From Crinalium sp049646245 (lineage in GTDB: Bacteria > Cyanobacteriota > Cyanobacteriia > Cyanobacteriales > PCC-9333), in NCBI GenBank assembly GCA_049646245.1, contig JBARVL010000479.1, positions 1-13,815 on the forward strand: a stretch of 13,815 nt of DNA. The letters run 5' to 3'. This document shows positions 1 to 6,439 of the stretch, in pieces. Position 1 is the stretch's first letter. Each line of letters begins with the position of its first letter. The notes beneath the pieces were generated by a model that saw only the letters and a program-made list of their open reading frames with translations, ran no database searches and had not been told where the DNA came from. The translations under genes were made by a program, and so were the position numbers.

Positions 1-389
1 GCTTGTTTGAGCGATGATTCTACTTGCGCCACCAGTTCGTCTGGCTCAAACGGCTTCACCATGTAAACATCAGCGCCAGTGCTAAGACCCTTGACTCGAT
101 CTTGGCTTTGACCCTTAGCAGAAAGAAACAGCACCGGAATCCAGCTTGTGCGGGGATCTTGTCTAATATTCTCAACCAGAGCATATCCGTCCATTTCTGG
201 CATCATTACATCACAAATAATCATGTCGGGAATTTCTTTGTCTAAAACTTCCAAAGCTTCCCGACCATTTTCTGCTGTGATGACTTCATAGCCTTTAAAT
301 ACGAGGTAGTCCTGAACTAACAAGATCAGGTTAGGGTCATCATCAATTAGCAACAGTCGTTTGTGATCTTTTACACCATTGTCTTTCAT
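1..389 (-). CDS. Response regulator, receiver domain (partial, runs off left edge)
   Basis: Reading leftward from the ATG at 389-387, an open frame of 129 codons continues past the window edge. It encodes a complete CheY-like receiver domain. The acidic pocket is IDDDP (D16-D18), the phospho-acceptor is D60 in CDVMMPEMDGY, the conserved Ser/Thr position is S90 in LFLSAKG, and the conserved lysine is K112 in MVKPFEP. The sequence resembles cyanobacterial and red-algal Ycf29-type regulators, which carry a LuxR/NarL helix-turn-helix after the receiver, but any output domain lies outside the window, so the subfamily is an inference. The expected role is a cytoplasmic phosphorylation-controlled regulator served by a sensor kinase not seen here. 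Its 5' leader is unusual: a group II intron in the same orientation ends 40 nt before the start codon. Confidence 0.93.
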   Translation of the reverse strand, partial: MKDNGVKDHKRLLLIDDDPNLILLVQDYLVFKGYEVITAENGREALEVLDKEIPDMIICDVMMPEMDGYALVENIRQDPRTSWIPVLFLSAKGQSQDRVKGLSTGADVYMVKPFEPDELVAQVESSLKQ

Positions 390-429
390 GTTGTAATACT
401 GGCTACGCCTGCATTAATAAAGTTAGTTA

Positions 430-504
430 GTTGAACTAAGCGATTCCTTCACAGGAACCGCTCGTCTCCAGAACCGTGCTTGAGACTTTTACCTCACACG
501 GCTC
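430..504 (-). ncRNA. Group II intron domains V and VI
   Basis: Domain V occupies 504-470: GAGCCGTGTGAGG, a GTAAAAGT loop-side, then CTCAAGCACGGTTCT, the standard 34-35-nt hairpin. Domain VI follows at 469-430, with the stem GCGGTTCC/GGAATCGC (one G-U pair) and an unpaired A at 437. That A lies 7 nt from the proposed 3' end, the usual branch-point distance. Both domains look intact, so the catalytic core at this end has not decayed. Confidence 0.88.
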
Positions 505-548
505 CTCAGTAACAAGGTCATTGTCATTGATACCTCTCATCCGTTCTC

Positions 549-1511
549 CTAATTTGATAGCAATCGGAAATATTCATGTTCTTCCGATGTCATAACTTCC
601 CCTTTTATTCCCTTCTTCCAAACTTCGTTGAAATCAAGGTTGGGGAATTTAGATTTGCCTTTCGGAGTGGATTTTGGTTTGACACTGTTGCAGTCAGATT
701 TTGTACCGAGACTTCCATCATTGGCAGTCTTTTTGTCGTGGCAATGACGGTGAAGTAATTGTAAGTTTTTGTAATCATTCTTTCCGCCTTGTGACTTAGG
801 AATGATATGGTCAATTTCTATCACCGATTGTTCTGTGAAATGCAGTTTGCAGTGGGCGCATTTCCCTTTCTGTAACTTCAGAAGTGTTGCCACATTCTTA
901 GGTACTTCGGGGTGTTGTCCCATTCTTGTACTCCAGTAAATTAGATTGCCGTCATAGGGACTAGCATCTTCTTTGACTTTTGTATGACGGTTAATTTCTG
1001 TTTCCGCATGGCTTAACAGCCGTAATGGGTTTTTCCCATTTTGATTGGTTGCGAATGACCAGTTATTTCCGCCTATAGTATGCCAATATTTACTAATTAT
1101 CCATCCCCATGATTTCTTTGGGTGACGGCGTTTTGCCCAGCTTCTTAACTTTTGATACACCATGTATCCTAGCTTGGAGTATGTCTTTTTGCTTACTTGC
1201 GTTCGGTAATAATTAGCCCATCCCTTTACGATTGGGTTTAATCGGGCTATCAACGCCTCCTGGGGGGCTGTTTTATGTTGTTCTATTACCTCTGCAATCC
1301 GGTCATAGTGTATTTTTATCTTCTCTTTGCTGGGTTTGATGTATGTCTTAAATCCAAGTGGTTCCCCATTAGTATTACAGCCTGTGCTATATTTTCCTCC
1401 TGGGTACTGCCTGATATTAAATCCCAGGAAATTAAACCCCGCGTCTTGCCCTTCATGTTCTAACAATGTGTGAGCAAGGCGTGTTTTACTTGGTTTTAAT
1501 TCTAAACTCAT
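549..1511 (-). CDS. N-terminally truncated group II intron-encoded protein (maturase X + HNH endonuclease)
   Basis: This 320-residue frame is the C-terminal part of an intron-encoded protein. Residues 1-36 match the end of the reverse-transcriptase region (LELKPSKTR, then FNFLGFNIRQY). Residues 87-103 are the maturase-domain signature (LNPIVKGWANYYR). Residues 218-260 are an HNH endonuclease with C218-x2-C221, EIDHIIPKSQGG (D234, H235) and LLHRHCHDK. Blocks RT0-6, including the YADD catalytic motif, are missing, against a usual length near 560-600 residues. The in-frame codons just upstream of the ATG (1512-1556) still read as reverse-transcriptase sequence (VVQRCKEIISEWLTG) up to a TGA at 1559-1557. 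The ATG is therefore an internal methionine of the ancestral protein, with no visible ribosome-binding site. It cannot reverse transcribe. Whether it is translated or helps splicing is open. Confidence 0.88.
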   Translation of the reverse strand: MSLELKPSKTRLAHTLLEHEGQDAGFNFLGFNIRQYPGGKYSTGCNTNGEPLGFKTYIKPSKEKIKIHYDRIAEVIEQHKTAPQEALIARLNPIVKGWANYYRTQVSKKTYSKLGYMVYQKLRSWAKRRHPKKSWGWIISKYWHTIGGNNWSFATNQNGKNPLRLLSHAETEINRHTKVKEDASPYDGNLIYWSTRMGQHPEVPKNVATLLKLQKGKCAHCKLHFTEQSVIEIDHIIPKSQGGKNDYKNLQLLHRHCHDKKTANDGSLGTKSDCNSVKPKSTPKGKSKFPNLDFNEVWKKGIKGEVMTSEEHEYFRLLSN

Positions 1512-1670
1512 GCCAGTTAACCACTCAGAAATTATTTCTTTACATCTTTGTACTACTCAGCGTATTCGACCACACTGAGAGCATACGAGGGGTTACTTCG
1601 TTCCGAGTGACCATACTATGAATCTGAAGAAGTCCCACTTTCCACCAGGTTTATTAATATCTGAGATGCT

Positions 1671-1696
1671 GTTGGTCAGAAGAACAACTGCCAACC
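1671..1696 (-). other. Candidate EBS1 hairpin of the intron
   Basis: On the minus strand GTTGG (1695-1691) pairs with CCAAC (1675-1671) and encloses a loop containing CTTCTG at 1682-1677. That hexamer can pair with CAGAAT, the last six bases of the 5' exon (2083-2078), at five of six positions. This is the arrangement expected for EBS1-IBS1 target recognition. The assignment comes from pairing by eye only. Confidence 0.5.
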
Positions 1697-2077
1697 TATT
1701 ATCCTTTGCCTTTTGGCTCCAGCTTGTAAGCCTTTTGAGCTTGTCAGCCCTTTAAGCTGGTTAGACTTCATGATGGTTCAGTCGTGGGTTCAGGCGTAAT
1801 GCCTTACTCATGGATTCTTTTGCTTGCCCCGCACTACCTTGGACTAGGAGTGTTGAGAGGCTTTCACCCCCGCTTTACGGATTGATGGCATCGCTACCGT
1901 AGGGGACGTAGTTTTTACACCACGCTCTGTGTGCTTTCACCTGGCATCTACAGGGGAGGGATTTGCACCCTCAAGGTCACTCAGTTGTCATGATTTTCAG
2001 TCAATACGATAGACTGATATCATGCGGCTAATCCTCCTAACCCTTGCGGGTATTAGTTTCTAGCCAACGGGTCGCAC

Positions 2078-2403
2078 ATTCTGTTAATCAGTATTATCCG
2101 CAAGATCTATATCAGATCTTTGAGCTACTATATCCACTGTTTGTACAGGTATAACAGCTAATTTATAACCTTGATTAAAAAATTATAGCGTCGTACCTGT
2201 TGACCATCCATAGAAATATAGTAATGATACGGAAGATTTTAATGTATGTACTATGTTACTGTATAAGGTTCTCCAAAAATCATTTCTGATACAGACTGCA
2301 ACTTAAGAGCGTAAAAGTAGAGGCGCGATCGCGTAGCGCATAATTTCGCATCTCTACAATGGTTAGGTTATAGGTAACGCACTTTTAATTTTATGTCCCA
2401 GGT
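2078..2403. other. Intergenic stretch between intron and ferredoxin gene
   Basis: No coding frame is visible in these 326 bases. The stretch is the intron's 5' exon side and should hold the promoter of the response-regulator transcript, which reads leftward through the intron. No promoter boxes can be named with confidence. The only clear structure is the inverted repeat at 2317-2357. Confidence 0.5.
2317..2357. repeat. HIP1-containing imperfect inverted repeat
   Basis: GTAGAGGCGCGA (2317-2328) is complementary to TCGCATCTCTAC (2346-2357) at ten of twelve positions. A HIP1 octamer lies at 2325-2332. The GTAGAG...CTCTAC form resembles short dispersed stem-loops common in Nostocales intergenic DNA. 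It lies just downstream of the ferredoxin stop codon and could end that transcript, although it lacks a T-run. Confidence 0.6.
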
Positions 2404-2859
2404 CTATTGAGGAATTTGTGTAGGTTCTGGCAGAGCATGAACTAAGAATGCGTATTCTTGAACAACTGTGTTGCCGATTAAATGTTCTTGGATAATTCGC
2501 TCAATTACTTGCGGGGTGGCGGAGTGATACCAAACTCCATCTGGATAAACTACCATAATGGGACCTGCGGTGCAAACTCTTAGACAGTTGGCTTTTGTGC
2601 GGAAAATACAGTTGGGGCGGTTAGCTGTCGGTTTGTCAAGTTTTAACTCTTTAAGACGCTTTTTTAAGTAATTCCAAGCTTCTAAACTAACTTCTTTTGA
2701 GCAGCATTTAGGTAGTGTTTGATCTGCACAGATAAAAACGTGGCGCTGAATCTGATTAAGTCCTAGTGTTTGGACACAAGCTAAAAGCTGATCTTTTTCG
2801 GGATTATTACTGTTATTTAGAATATCTGAGCTACATTGCTCTACTTTGTTGTCAATCAT
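2404..2859 (-). CDS. (2Fe-2S) ferredoxin domain protein, thioredoxin-like fold
   Basis: This 151-residue protein has the pattern of the thioredoxin-like [2Fe-2S] ferredoxins (COG3411 type). HVFICADQTLPKCCSKE gives C44 and C52/C53, followed about 40 residues later by CLRVCTAGPIMVVYPDGVWY with C92 and C96. The likely cluster ligands are C44, C53 (or C52), C92 and C96. The PDGVWY stretch after the last pair is typical of the family. The first 38 residues are polar and poorly conserved in character. The role is presumably cytoplasmic electron transfer with an unknown partner. It is divergent from groES, with a shared 201-bp intergenic region, and on the same strand as the response regulator about 2 kb further on. 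The ATG at 2859 is the only sensible start, but no strong ribosome-binding site precedes it. Confidence 0.87.
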   Translation of the reverse strand: MIDNKVEQCSSDILNNSNNPEKDQLLACVQTLGLNQIQRHVFICADQTLPKCCSKEVSLEAWNYLKKRLKELKLDKPTANRPNCIFRTKANCLRVCTAGPIMVVYPDGVWYHSATPQVIERIIQEHLIGNTVVQEYAFLVHALPEPTQIPQ

Positions 2860-2947
2860 TATTGCTGTAAATAAATATAAGTCTAATTTTTTTTAGCGCG
2901 AAGGCTTTATTACCTATGGCATTGAGCGCATCTACCCTAATGATTAA

Positions 2948-2963
2948 GTTCGGGAACCCGTAC
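2948..2963 (+). promoter_or_regulatory. K-box upstream of groESL
   Basis: GTTCGG-GAAC-CCGTAC matches exactly the cyanobacterial K-box consensus GTTCGG-NNAN-CCNNAC. That element has been described upstream of groE operons and linked to light- and heat-responsive, HrcA-independent expression. It lies 39 bp upstream of CIRCE and about 98 bp before groES. The consensus is from memory of the literature; the match is read directly from the sequence. Confidence 0.72.
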
Positions 2964-3002
2964 AGCAGACTTTCTTGCGATCGCACCCCTTTAAACGCTA
3001 AA

Positions 3003-3029
3003 TTAGCACTCAGGAGTTGAGAGTGCTAA
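3003..3029 (+). promoter_or_regulatory. CIRCE operator (HrcA binding site)
   Basis: TTAGCACTC (3003-3011), a 9-nt spacer and GAGTGCTAA (3021-3029) form the perfect CIRCE inverted repeat, 31 bp upstream of the groES start. HrcA binding here represses groESL until heat shock. The site lies where the promoter or the start of the 5' leader is expected. Confidence 0.97.
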
Positions 3030-3060
3030 TTCATTAAAGCATCAACGAGGAGAATTATTT

Positions 3061-3372
3061 ATGGCAGCAGTATCTCTAAGTGTATCTACAGTTAAACCAT
3101 TAGCCGATCGCGTATTTGTAAAAGTAAGCGCCGCCGAGGAAAAAACTGCTGGTGGTATCCTTCTACCAGATAACGCTAAAGAAAAACCTCAAGTTGGTGA
3201 AATCGTTGCTACTGGTCCTGGTAAGCGCAACGATGACGGTTCTCGCCAAGAATTGGAAGTAAATGTGGGTGATAAAGTTCTTTACTCCAAGTATGCTGGC
3301 ACTGACATCAAGCTTGGCACCGAAGAGTATGTTCTGCTATCTGAAAAAGACATTCTTGCGGTCGTTTCATAA
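3061..3372 (+). CDS. groES: Co-chaperonin GroES (Cpn10)
   Basis: This 103-residue protein is the 10-kDa heptameric lid of the chaperonin folding chamber. It has the N-terminal core VKPLADRVFVKV (11-22), the mobile loop EEKTAGGILLPD (26-37) with the GroEL-contacting GGIL at 31-34, then VGEIVATGPG and the C-terminal strand EYVLLSEKDILAVVS. The length is normal for cyanobacteria. The ATG at 3061 is fixed by GAGGAG at 3047-3052, eight bases upstream. It is the first gene of a groES-groEL operon controlled by CIRCE and probably the K-box, with 105 bp before groEL. Confidence 0.98.
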   Translation: MAAVSLSVSTVKPLADRVFVKVSAAEEKTAGGILLPDNAKEKPQVGEIVATGPGKRNDDGSRQELEVNVGDKVLYSKYAGTDIKLGTEEYVLLSEKDILAVVS

Positions 3373-3397
3373 AATTTTGAGTTCTGATTTATGAGTT

Positions 3398-3419
3398 AGC
3401 CAGTTAAAGAAGGCTGGCT
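3398..3419 (+). other. Hairpin in the groES-groEL spacer
   Basis: AGCCAG (3398-3403) and CTGGCT (3414-3419) can form a six-pair stem with a ten-base loop. No T-run follows, so it is not a standard terminator. It could be an mRNA processing or stability element that sets the groES:groEL ratio, or it could be incidental. Confidence 0.35.
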
Positions 3420-3477
3420 CACATCTAAAATACTCGATTCTTAATCCTAATTCAAAGCTCAAAACTATAGAGGCAAT

Positions 3478-5115
3478 ATGGCTAAACGCATAATTTACAA
3501 CGAAAACGCCCGTCGCGCCCTTGAAAAGGGTATGGATATTCTAGCTGAAGCAGTCGCCGTTACATTAGGACCTAAAGGTCGTAACGTTGTTCTAGAGAAG
3601 AAGTTCGGCGCTCCTCAAATCGTTAATGATGGTGTCACCATTGCGAAAGAAATTGAACTAGAAGATCACGTTGAAAACACTGGCGTTGCTTTGATTCGTC
3701 AAGCCGCTTCTAAAACAAACGATGCTGCTGGTGATGGTACTACCACTGCTACCGTTCTCGCTCATGCGATGGTAAAAGAAGGGTTGCGGAACGTTGCTGC
3801 TGGTGCTAACGCGATCGCACTCAAGCGTGGTATTGATAAGGCTACCCAATACTTAGTAGACCAAATCAAAGCACACGCTCGTTCTGTTGAAGATTCCAAA
3901 TCTATTGCCCAAGTTGGTGCTATCTCTGCTGGTAACGACGATGAAGTCGGTCAGATGATTGCCCAAGCTATGGACAAGGTGGGTAAAGAAGGTGTGATTT
4001 CCTTGGAAGAAGGAAAATCCATGACCACCGAATTAGAAATTACCGAAGGGATGCGCTTCGATAAAGGTTACATCTCTCCTTACTTCGCTACAGATATGGA
4101 GCGGATGGAAGCTGTTTTCGACGAGCCTTTCATTCTGATTACCGACAAGAAGATTGCCTTAGTACAAGATTTAGTTCCAGTATTAGAGCAAGTTGCTCGT
4201 GCTGGTCGTCCTTTGGTAATTTTAGCTGAAGATATTGAAAAAGAAGCTTTAGCAACCTTAGTAGTTAACCGTCTACGCGGTGTACTAAATGTAGCTGCGG
4301 TTAAGGCTCCTGGGTTTGGCGATCGCCGTAAGGCTATGCTGGAAGATATCGCTATCCTCACTGGTGGTCAACTAATCACCGAAGATGCTGGCTTGAAGCT
4401 TGATAGCGCCAAGTTAGATATGCTCGGTAAAGCTCGCCGCATCACCATCACCAAAGACAACACCACCATTGTTGCTGAAGGTAACGACCAAGCTGTTAAG
4501 TCTCGTTGCGAACAAATCCGTCGTCAGATGGAAGAAAGCGATTCTTCTTACGACAAGGAAAAACTCCAAGAGCGTTTGGCTAAATTGGCTGGAGGCGTAG
4601 CAGTAATTAAAGTTGGTGCTGCTACCGAAACCGAAATGAAGGACAAGAAACTGCGTTTAGAAGACGCTATCAACGCAACTAAGGCTGCTGTTGAAGAAGG
4701 TATCGTTCCTGGTGGTGGTACAACCCTAGCTCACCTGACACCTCAGCTAGAAACTTGGGCAAACGACAACCTGAAGAATGAAGAATTAACAGGTGCTTTG
4801 ATTGTTTCCCGCGCTTTGGCTGCTCCTCTGAAGAGAATTGCTGAAAACGCTGGTCAAAACGGTGCAGTTATTGCTGAAAGAGTCAAAGAAAAAGACTTCA
4901 ATGTTGGTTTCAACGCTGCAAGCAACGAATTCGTTGATATGTTTGAAGCTGGTATTGTTGACCCTGCTAAGGTAACTCGTTCTGCGCTCCAAAATGCTGC
5001 TTCTATTGCTGGCATGGTGTTGACTACTGAGTGTATCGTAGTTGACAAGCCTGAGCCTAAAGATGGCGCTCCTGCTGGTGCTGGCGCTGGTATGGGCGGC
5101 GACTTCGATTACTAA
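3478..5115 (+). CDS. groEL: Chaperonin GroEL1 (Cpn60)
   Basis: This 545-residue ATP-dependent chaperonin subunit forms the double-ring folding chamber capped by GroES. Nucleotide-site motifs are GPKGRNV (31-37), DGVTIAKEIEL (51-61) and GDGTTTATV (85-93), with the Walker-like aspartate D86. The apical region includes KAPGFGDRRKAMLEDIAILTGG, and the equatorial VPGGGTTL motif follows near residue 415. The length is standard. The C-terminus ends GAGAGMGGDFDY, without the GGM repeats of GroEL2-type solo chaperonins. That, plus the linked groES, marks it as the operon-encoded GroEL1. The start is supported by AGAGG at 3469-3473. The gene ends in a strong terminator at 5181-5211. A second groEL is expected elsewhere in the genome. 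Confidence 0.98.
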   Translation: MAKRIIYNENARRALEKGMDILAEAVAVTLGPKGRNVVLEKKFGAPQIVNDGVTIAKEIELEDHVENTGVALIRQAASKTNDAAGDGTTTATVLAHAMVKEGLRNVAAGANAIALKRGIDKATQYLVDQIKAHARSVEDSKSIAQVGAISAGNDDEVGQMIAQAMDKVGKEGVISLEEGKSMTTELEITEGMRFDKGYISPYFATDMERMEAVFDEPFILITDKKIALVQDLVPVLEQVARAGRPLVILAEDIEKEALATLVVNRLRGVLNVAAVKAPGFGDRRKAMLEDIAILTGGQLITEDAGLKLDSAKLDMLGKARRITITKDNTTIVAEGNDQAVKSRCEQIRRQMEESDSSYDKEKLQERLAKLAGGVAVIKVGAATETEMKDKKLRLEDAINATKAAVEEGIVPGGGTTLAHLTPQLETWANDNLKNEELTGALIVSRALAAPLKRIAENAGQNGAVIAERVKEKDFNVGFNAASNEFVDMFEAGIVDPAKVTRSALQNAASIAGMVLTTECIVVDKPEPKDGAPAGAGAGMGGDFDY

Positions 5116-5130
5116 TATTTAGTGTGATTG

Positions 5131-5156
5131 GAGAGGTAATTTATACATTGCCTCTC
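5131..5156 (+). other. Stem-loop just after groEL
   Basis: GAGAGGTAAT (5131-5140) pairs with ATTGCCTCTC (5147-5156), ten pairs including one T-G, with a six-base loop. It has no T-run. Placed between the stop codon and the terminator, it may protect the 3' end of the groESL mRNA. Confidence 0.5.
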
Positions 5157-5180
5157 ATTGAACCAATTAAAAATTATTTA

Positions 5181-5211
5181 AGCCGTAATTATATTAATTA
5201 CGGCTTTTTTA
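5181..5211 (+). terminator. Rho-independent terminator of groESL
   Basis: AGCCGTAATTA (5181-5191), loop TAT and TAATTACGGCT (5195-5205) form a perfect 11-bp stem followed by a run of T to 5210. An A-rich stretch precedes the stem, so on the other strand it could also stop transcripts of the converging gene at 5242-5748. Confidence 0.9.
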
Positions 5212-5241
5212 TTAAAATTCTCTGTTTATTGAATCAATTAT

Positions 5242-5748
5242 CTATTTGGGTCGGTTGGTAAATTGCCATTTTAAAATATGTATATTGCCTCTCCTGTAGT
5301 CGTTACCATCCAATCCTTTTATATCATAGGCATAGCTACTATGTTTGTGCAGATTATCTACAGCAATACTAGCTACTGCTCCCTGAACTATATTTATTTT
5401 TTTTACAATTTGACCATCTAGGTAAAATATAAATTGTGCTTTTTTTAAGTCATTACCATCTGGAATTGCCAAAGAGGCATTAAAAAATTTAATTTGTCTA
5501 TCTTCATTTTCGCAAGTAGCCTGATATAAATAATTAATACGTTCAAAATCTATCCACCCTAAAGCACGCCTAGCTTTTCGACCAACAGATATAACTTGCT
5601 CTTGCTCGTTAAGAGCTTTTATTATGCTCTTATCCCCAATTCCTCCCGAACAAGAACCATCGTTGGCTTTTTGTGCTGAAGCAGGGAAAACTGACATATT
5701 CAGAATTGTGGATGTAATCAAACCCAGAGTTACTGCTAACTTTTTCAT
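5242..5748 (-). CDS. Secreted or periplasmic protein of unknown function
   Basis: This 168-residue protein is not recognised as a named family. Residues 1-25 form a clear Sec signal peptide: positively charged MKK, a hydrophobic run, and ASA before Q26 as a probable signal peptidase I site. The mature part has two cysteines, C33 and C79, that could form a disulfide outside the cytoplasm. It has a central region with hydrophobic-polar alternation suggesting beta strands (IKFFNASLAIP, AQFIFYLDGQIVKKINIV) and a basic C-terminus. The DNA is A+T-rich compared with groEL and ilvD, mostly through lysine, asparagine and isoleucine codons. It converges on groEL across the terminator. Upstream (5749-6238) is repeat-rich non-coding DNA. 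It is probably a lineage-specific cyanobacterial protein. Confidence 0.78.
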   Translation of the reverse strand: MKKLAVTLGLITSTILNMSVFPASAQKANDGSCSGGIGDKSIIKALNEQEQVISVGRKARRALGWIDFERINYLYQATCENEDRQIKFFNASLAIPDGNDLKKAQFIFYLDGQIVKKINIVQGAVASIAVDNLHKHSSYAYDIKGLDGNDYRRGNIHILKWQFTNRPK

Positions 5749-5885
5749 TACTTAACTCCCTAGTGGCGATACAAGTTATAGAGAACCTCTATTTATTACT
5801 CAGTAAAATTTGCCCCGTTTTACGCAAACCTCTGATTTTTGAGAAAATTTTGTCATAAATCTTAATAATTTTCTGGGATGAGCGT

Positions 5886-5943
5886 CACCCTGAAGGGTGC
5901 GGCTATACAAACAAAGCCTGCCTACGCAGGCTAAATCATAGCC
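5886..5943. repeat. Composite stem-loop repeat
   Basis: Three stems lie together: CACCC/GGGTG at 5886-5890/5895-5899; an outer GGCTAT/ATAGCC at 5901-5906/5938-5943; and nested in it AGCCTGC/GCAGGCT at 5915-5921/5926-5932 with loop CTAC. The wording (GGTGCGGCTATACAAACAAAGCC) resembles a high-copy dispersed repeat of Nostocales genomes, here perhaps a shortened copy. Confidence 0.65.
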
Positions 5944-5971
5944 ATTAGACCTATTGCAAAAATCATTTAAA

Positions 5972-6010
5972 CCATCTGTGTGCATCTGTGGATATCTGTG
6001 GTTAATTATC
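5972..6010. repeat. ATCTGTG decamer-period repeat, copy A
   Basis: After CC come three decamers, ATCTGTGTGC, ATCTGTGGAT and ATCTGTGGTT, then AATTATC. The first 19 bases are identical to copy B at 13389-13428, and the tail GTGGTTAATTA is shared too. It is a direct repeat in the same orientation, 7.4 kb apart. Confidence 0.8.
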
Positions 6011-6085
6011 AAAAATTTGACTTATACAAGAGGTTTATTCACAAATAGATCATTTTCCCATCAACCTGCAAGAGATATGCACGTA

Positions 6086-6145
6086 GGGGCGGGTTGCACA
6101 GATAACCATTGTCGTATTTACAGATAATTTTTCAAAACCCGCCCT
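6086..6145. repeat. Inverted repeat with GGGCGGGTT arms
   Basis: GGGCGGGTT (6087-6095) is perfectly complementary to AACCCGCCC (6136-6144), with a 40-base loop. The loop side holds two copies of ACAGATAA (6098-6105, 6120-6127). The arms resemble small dispersed stem-loop repeats frequent in Nostoc-type genomes. Confidence 0.65.
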
Positions 6146-6238
6146 CATAGGGGTATTTATTTCAATTACAATGATGGTGGCTAATTCAATAATTTTGCTA
6201 TAGTTTCTGCGATTGGATTGCAGGAAAAACTAATTTTT

Positions 6239-6424
6239 ATGTTGAACTTAAAAACTTTTACGGCAATTGTTGAAAAAGACTTTGACACTAATCTTTATGT
6301 TGGTTATGTCCCTGGCTTTCCAGGGGCGCATTCTCAAGGCGAAACTTTAGACGAATTACAATATAACTTACGCGAAGTAATTGAGATGCTTTTAGAAGAT
6401 GCAAATTTTCGGTCAAAATATTGA
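6239..6424 (+). CDS. HicB-like (UPF0150) small antitoxin-family protein, apparently without HicA
   Basis: This 61-residue protein fits the HicB N-terminal fold: FTAIVEKDFDTNLYVGYVPGFPGAHSQGETLDELQYNLREVIEMLLED. The alternating strands, the VPGFPG turn and SQGET followed by an amphipathic helix are characteristic. In type II modules HicB neutralises the HicA mRNA interferase. No HicA-like frame is seen on either side, so this may be an orphan with another role, as is common in cyanobacteria. The ATG at 6239 is preferred because the family begins close to the first strand. A TTG at 6218 would add seven residues. AGGA at 6222-6225 is rather far upstream. The gene ends 15 bp from the converging gene at 6440-6931. 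Confidence 0.75.
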   Translation: MLNLKTFTAIVEKDFDTNLYVGYVPGFPGAHSQGETLDELQYNLREVIEMLLEDANFRSKY

Positions 6425-6439
6425 AATTTACATATTTAC

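Larger units (their letters stand above)
430..2077 (-). mobile_element. Group II intron (chloroplast-like), reverse-transcriptase-deleted
   Basis: On the minus strand the element starts with GTGCGACC at 2077, matching the group II 5' consensus GUGYG. It ends with a canonical domain V and a domain VI whose last bases are GTTCAAC at 430. The total length is 1,648 nt, whereas relatives carrying a full protein are usually about 2.4-2.5 kb. Domain I-III sequence typical of cyanobacterial introns fills about 1560-2077, and the open frame in domain IV lies at 549-1511. The intron has the same orientation as the response-regulator gene and sits in its upstream region, not in a coding sequence. The 5' boundary is clear. 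The 3' boundary is placed by domain VI geometry and could be off by a base or two. With both ribozyme halves present, splicing with a maturase supplied in trans is plausible. Confidence 0.9.
5749..6238. other. Repeat-rich non-coding gap
   Basis: No believable gene is seen in these 490 bases. They contain three separate repeat-like structures, listed individually (5886-5943, 5972-6010, 6086-6145). They must also contain promoters for the divergent genes on each side, which cannot be pinpointed. Confidence 0.6.

Noticed and set aside
24..245. 73-codon plus-strand frame at the left edge
   Set aside because: It lies opposite the receiver domain whose catalytic residues are all present on the minus strand.
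3398..3419. Terminator between groES and groEL
   Set aside because: The hairpin has no T-run, and the two genes are expected to be co-transcribed, so it is listed only as a possible processing element.
5972..6010. CRISPR-like array from the ATCTGTG repeats
   Set aside because: The period is only 10 bases with three units, and there are no spacers or cas genes.
5800..6012. 70-codon minus-strand frame in the repeat-rich gap
   Set aside because: It is made mostly of the stem-loop and ATCTGTG repeats, and its translation shows no protein character.
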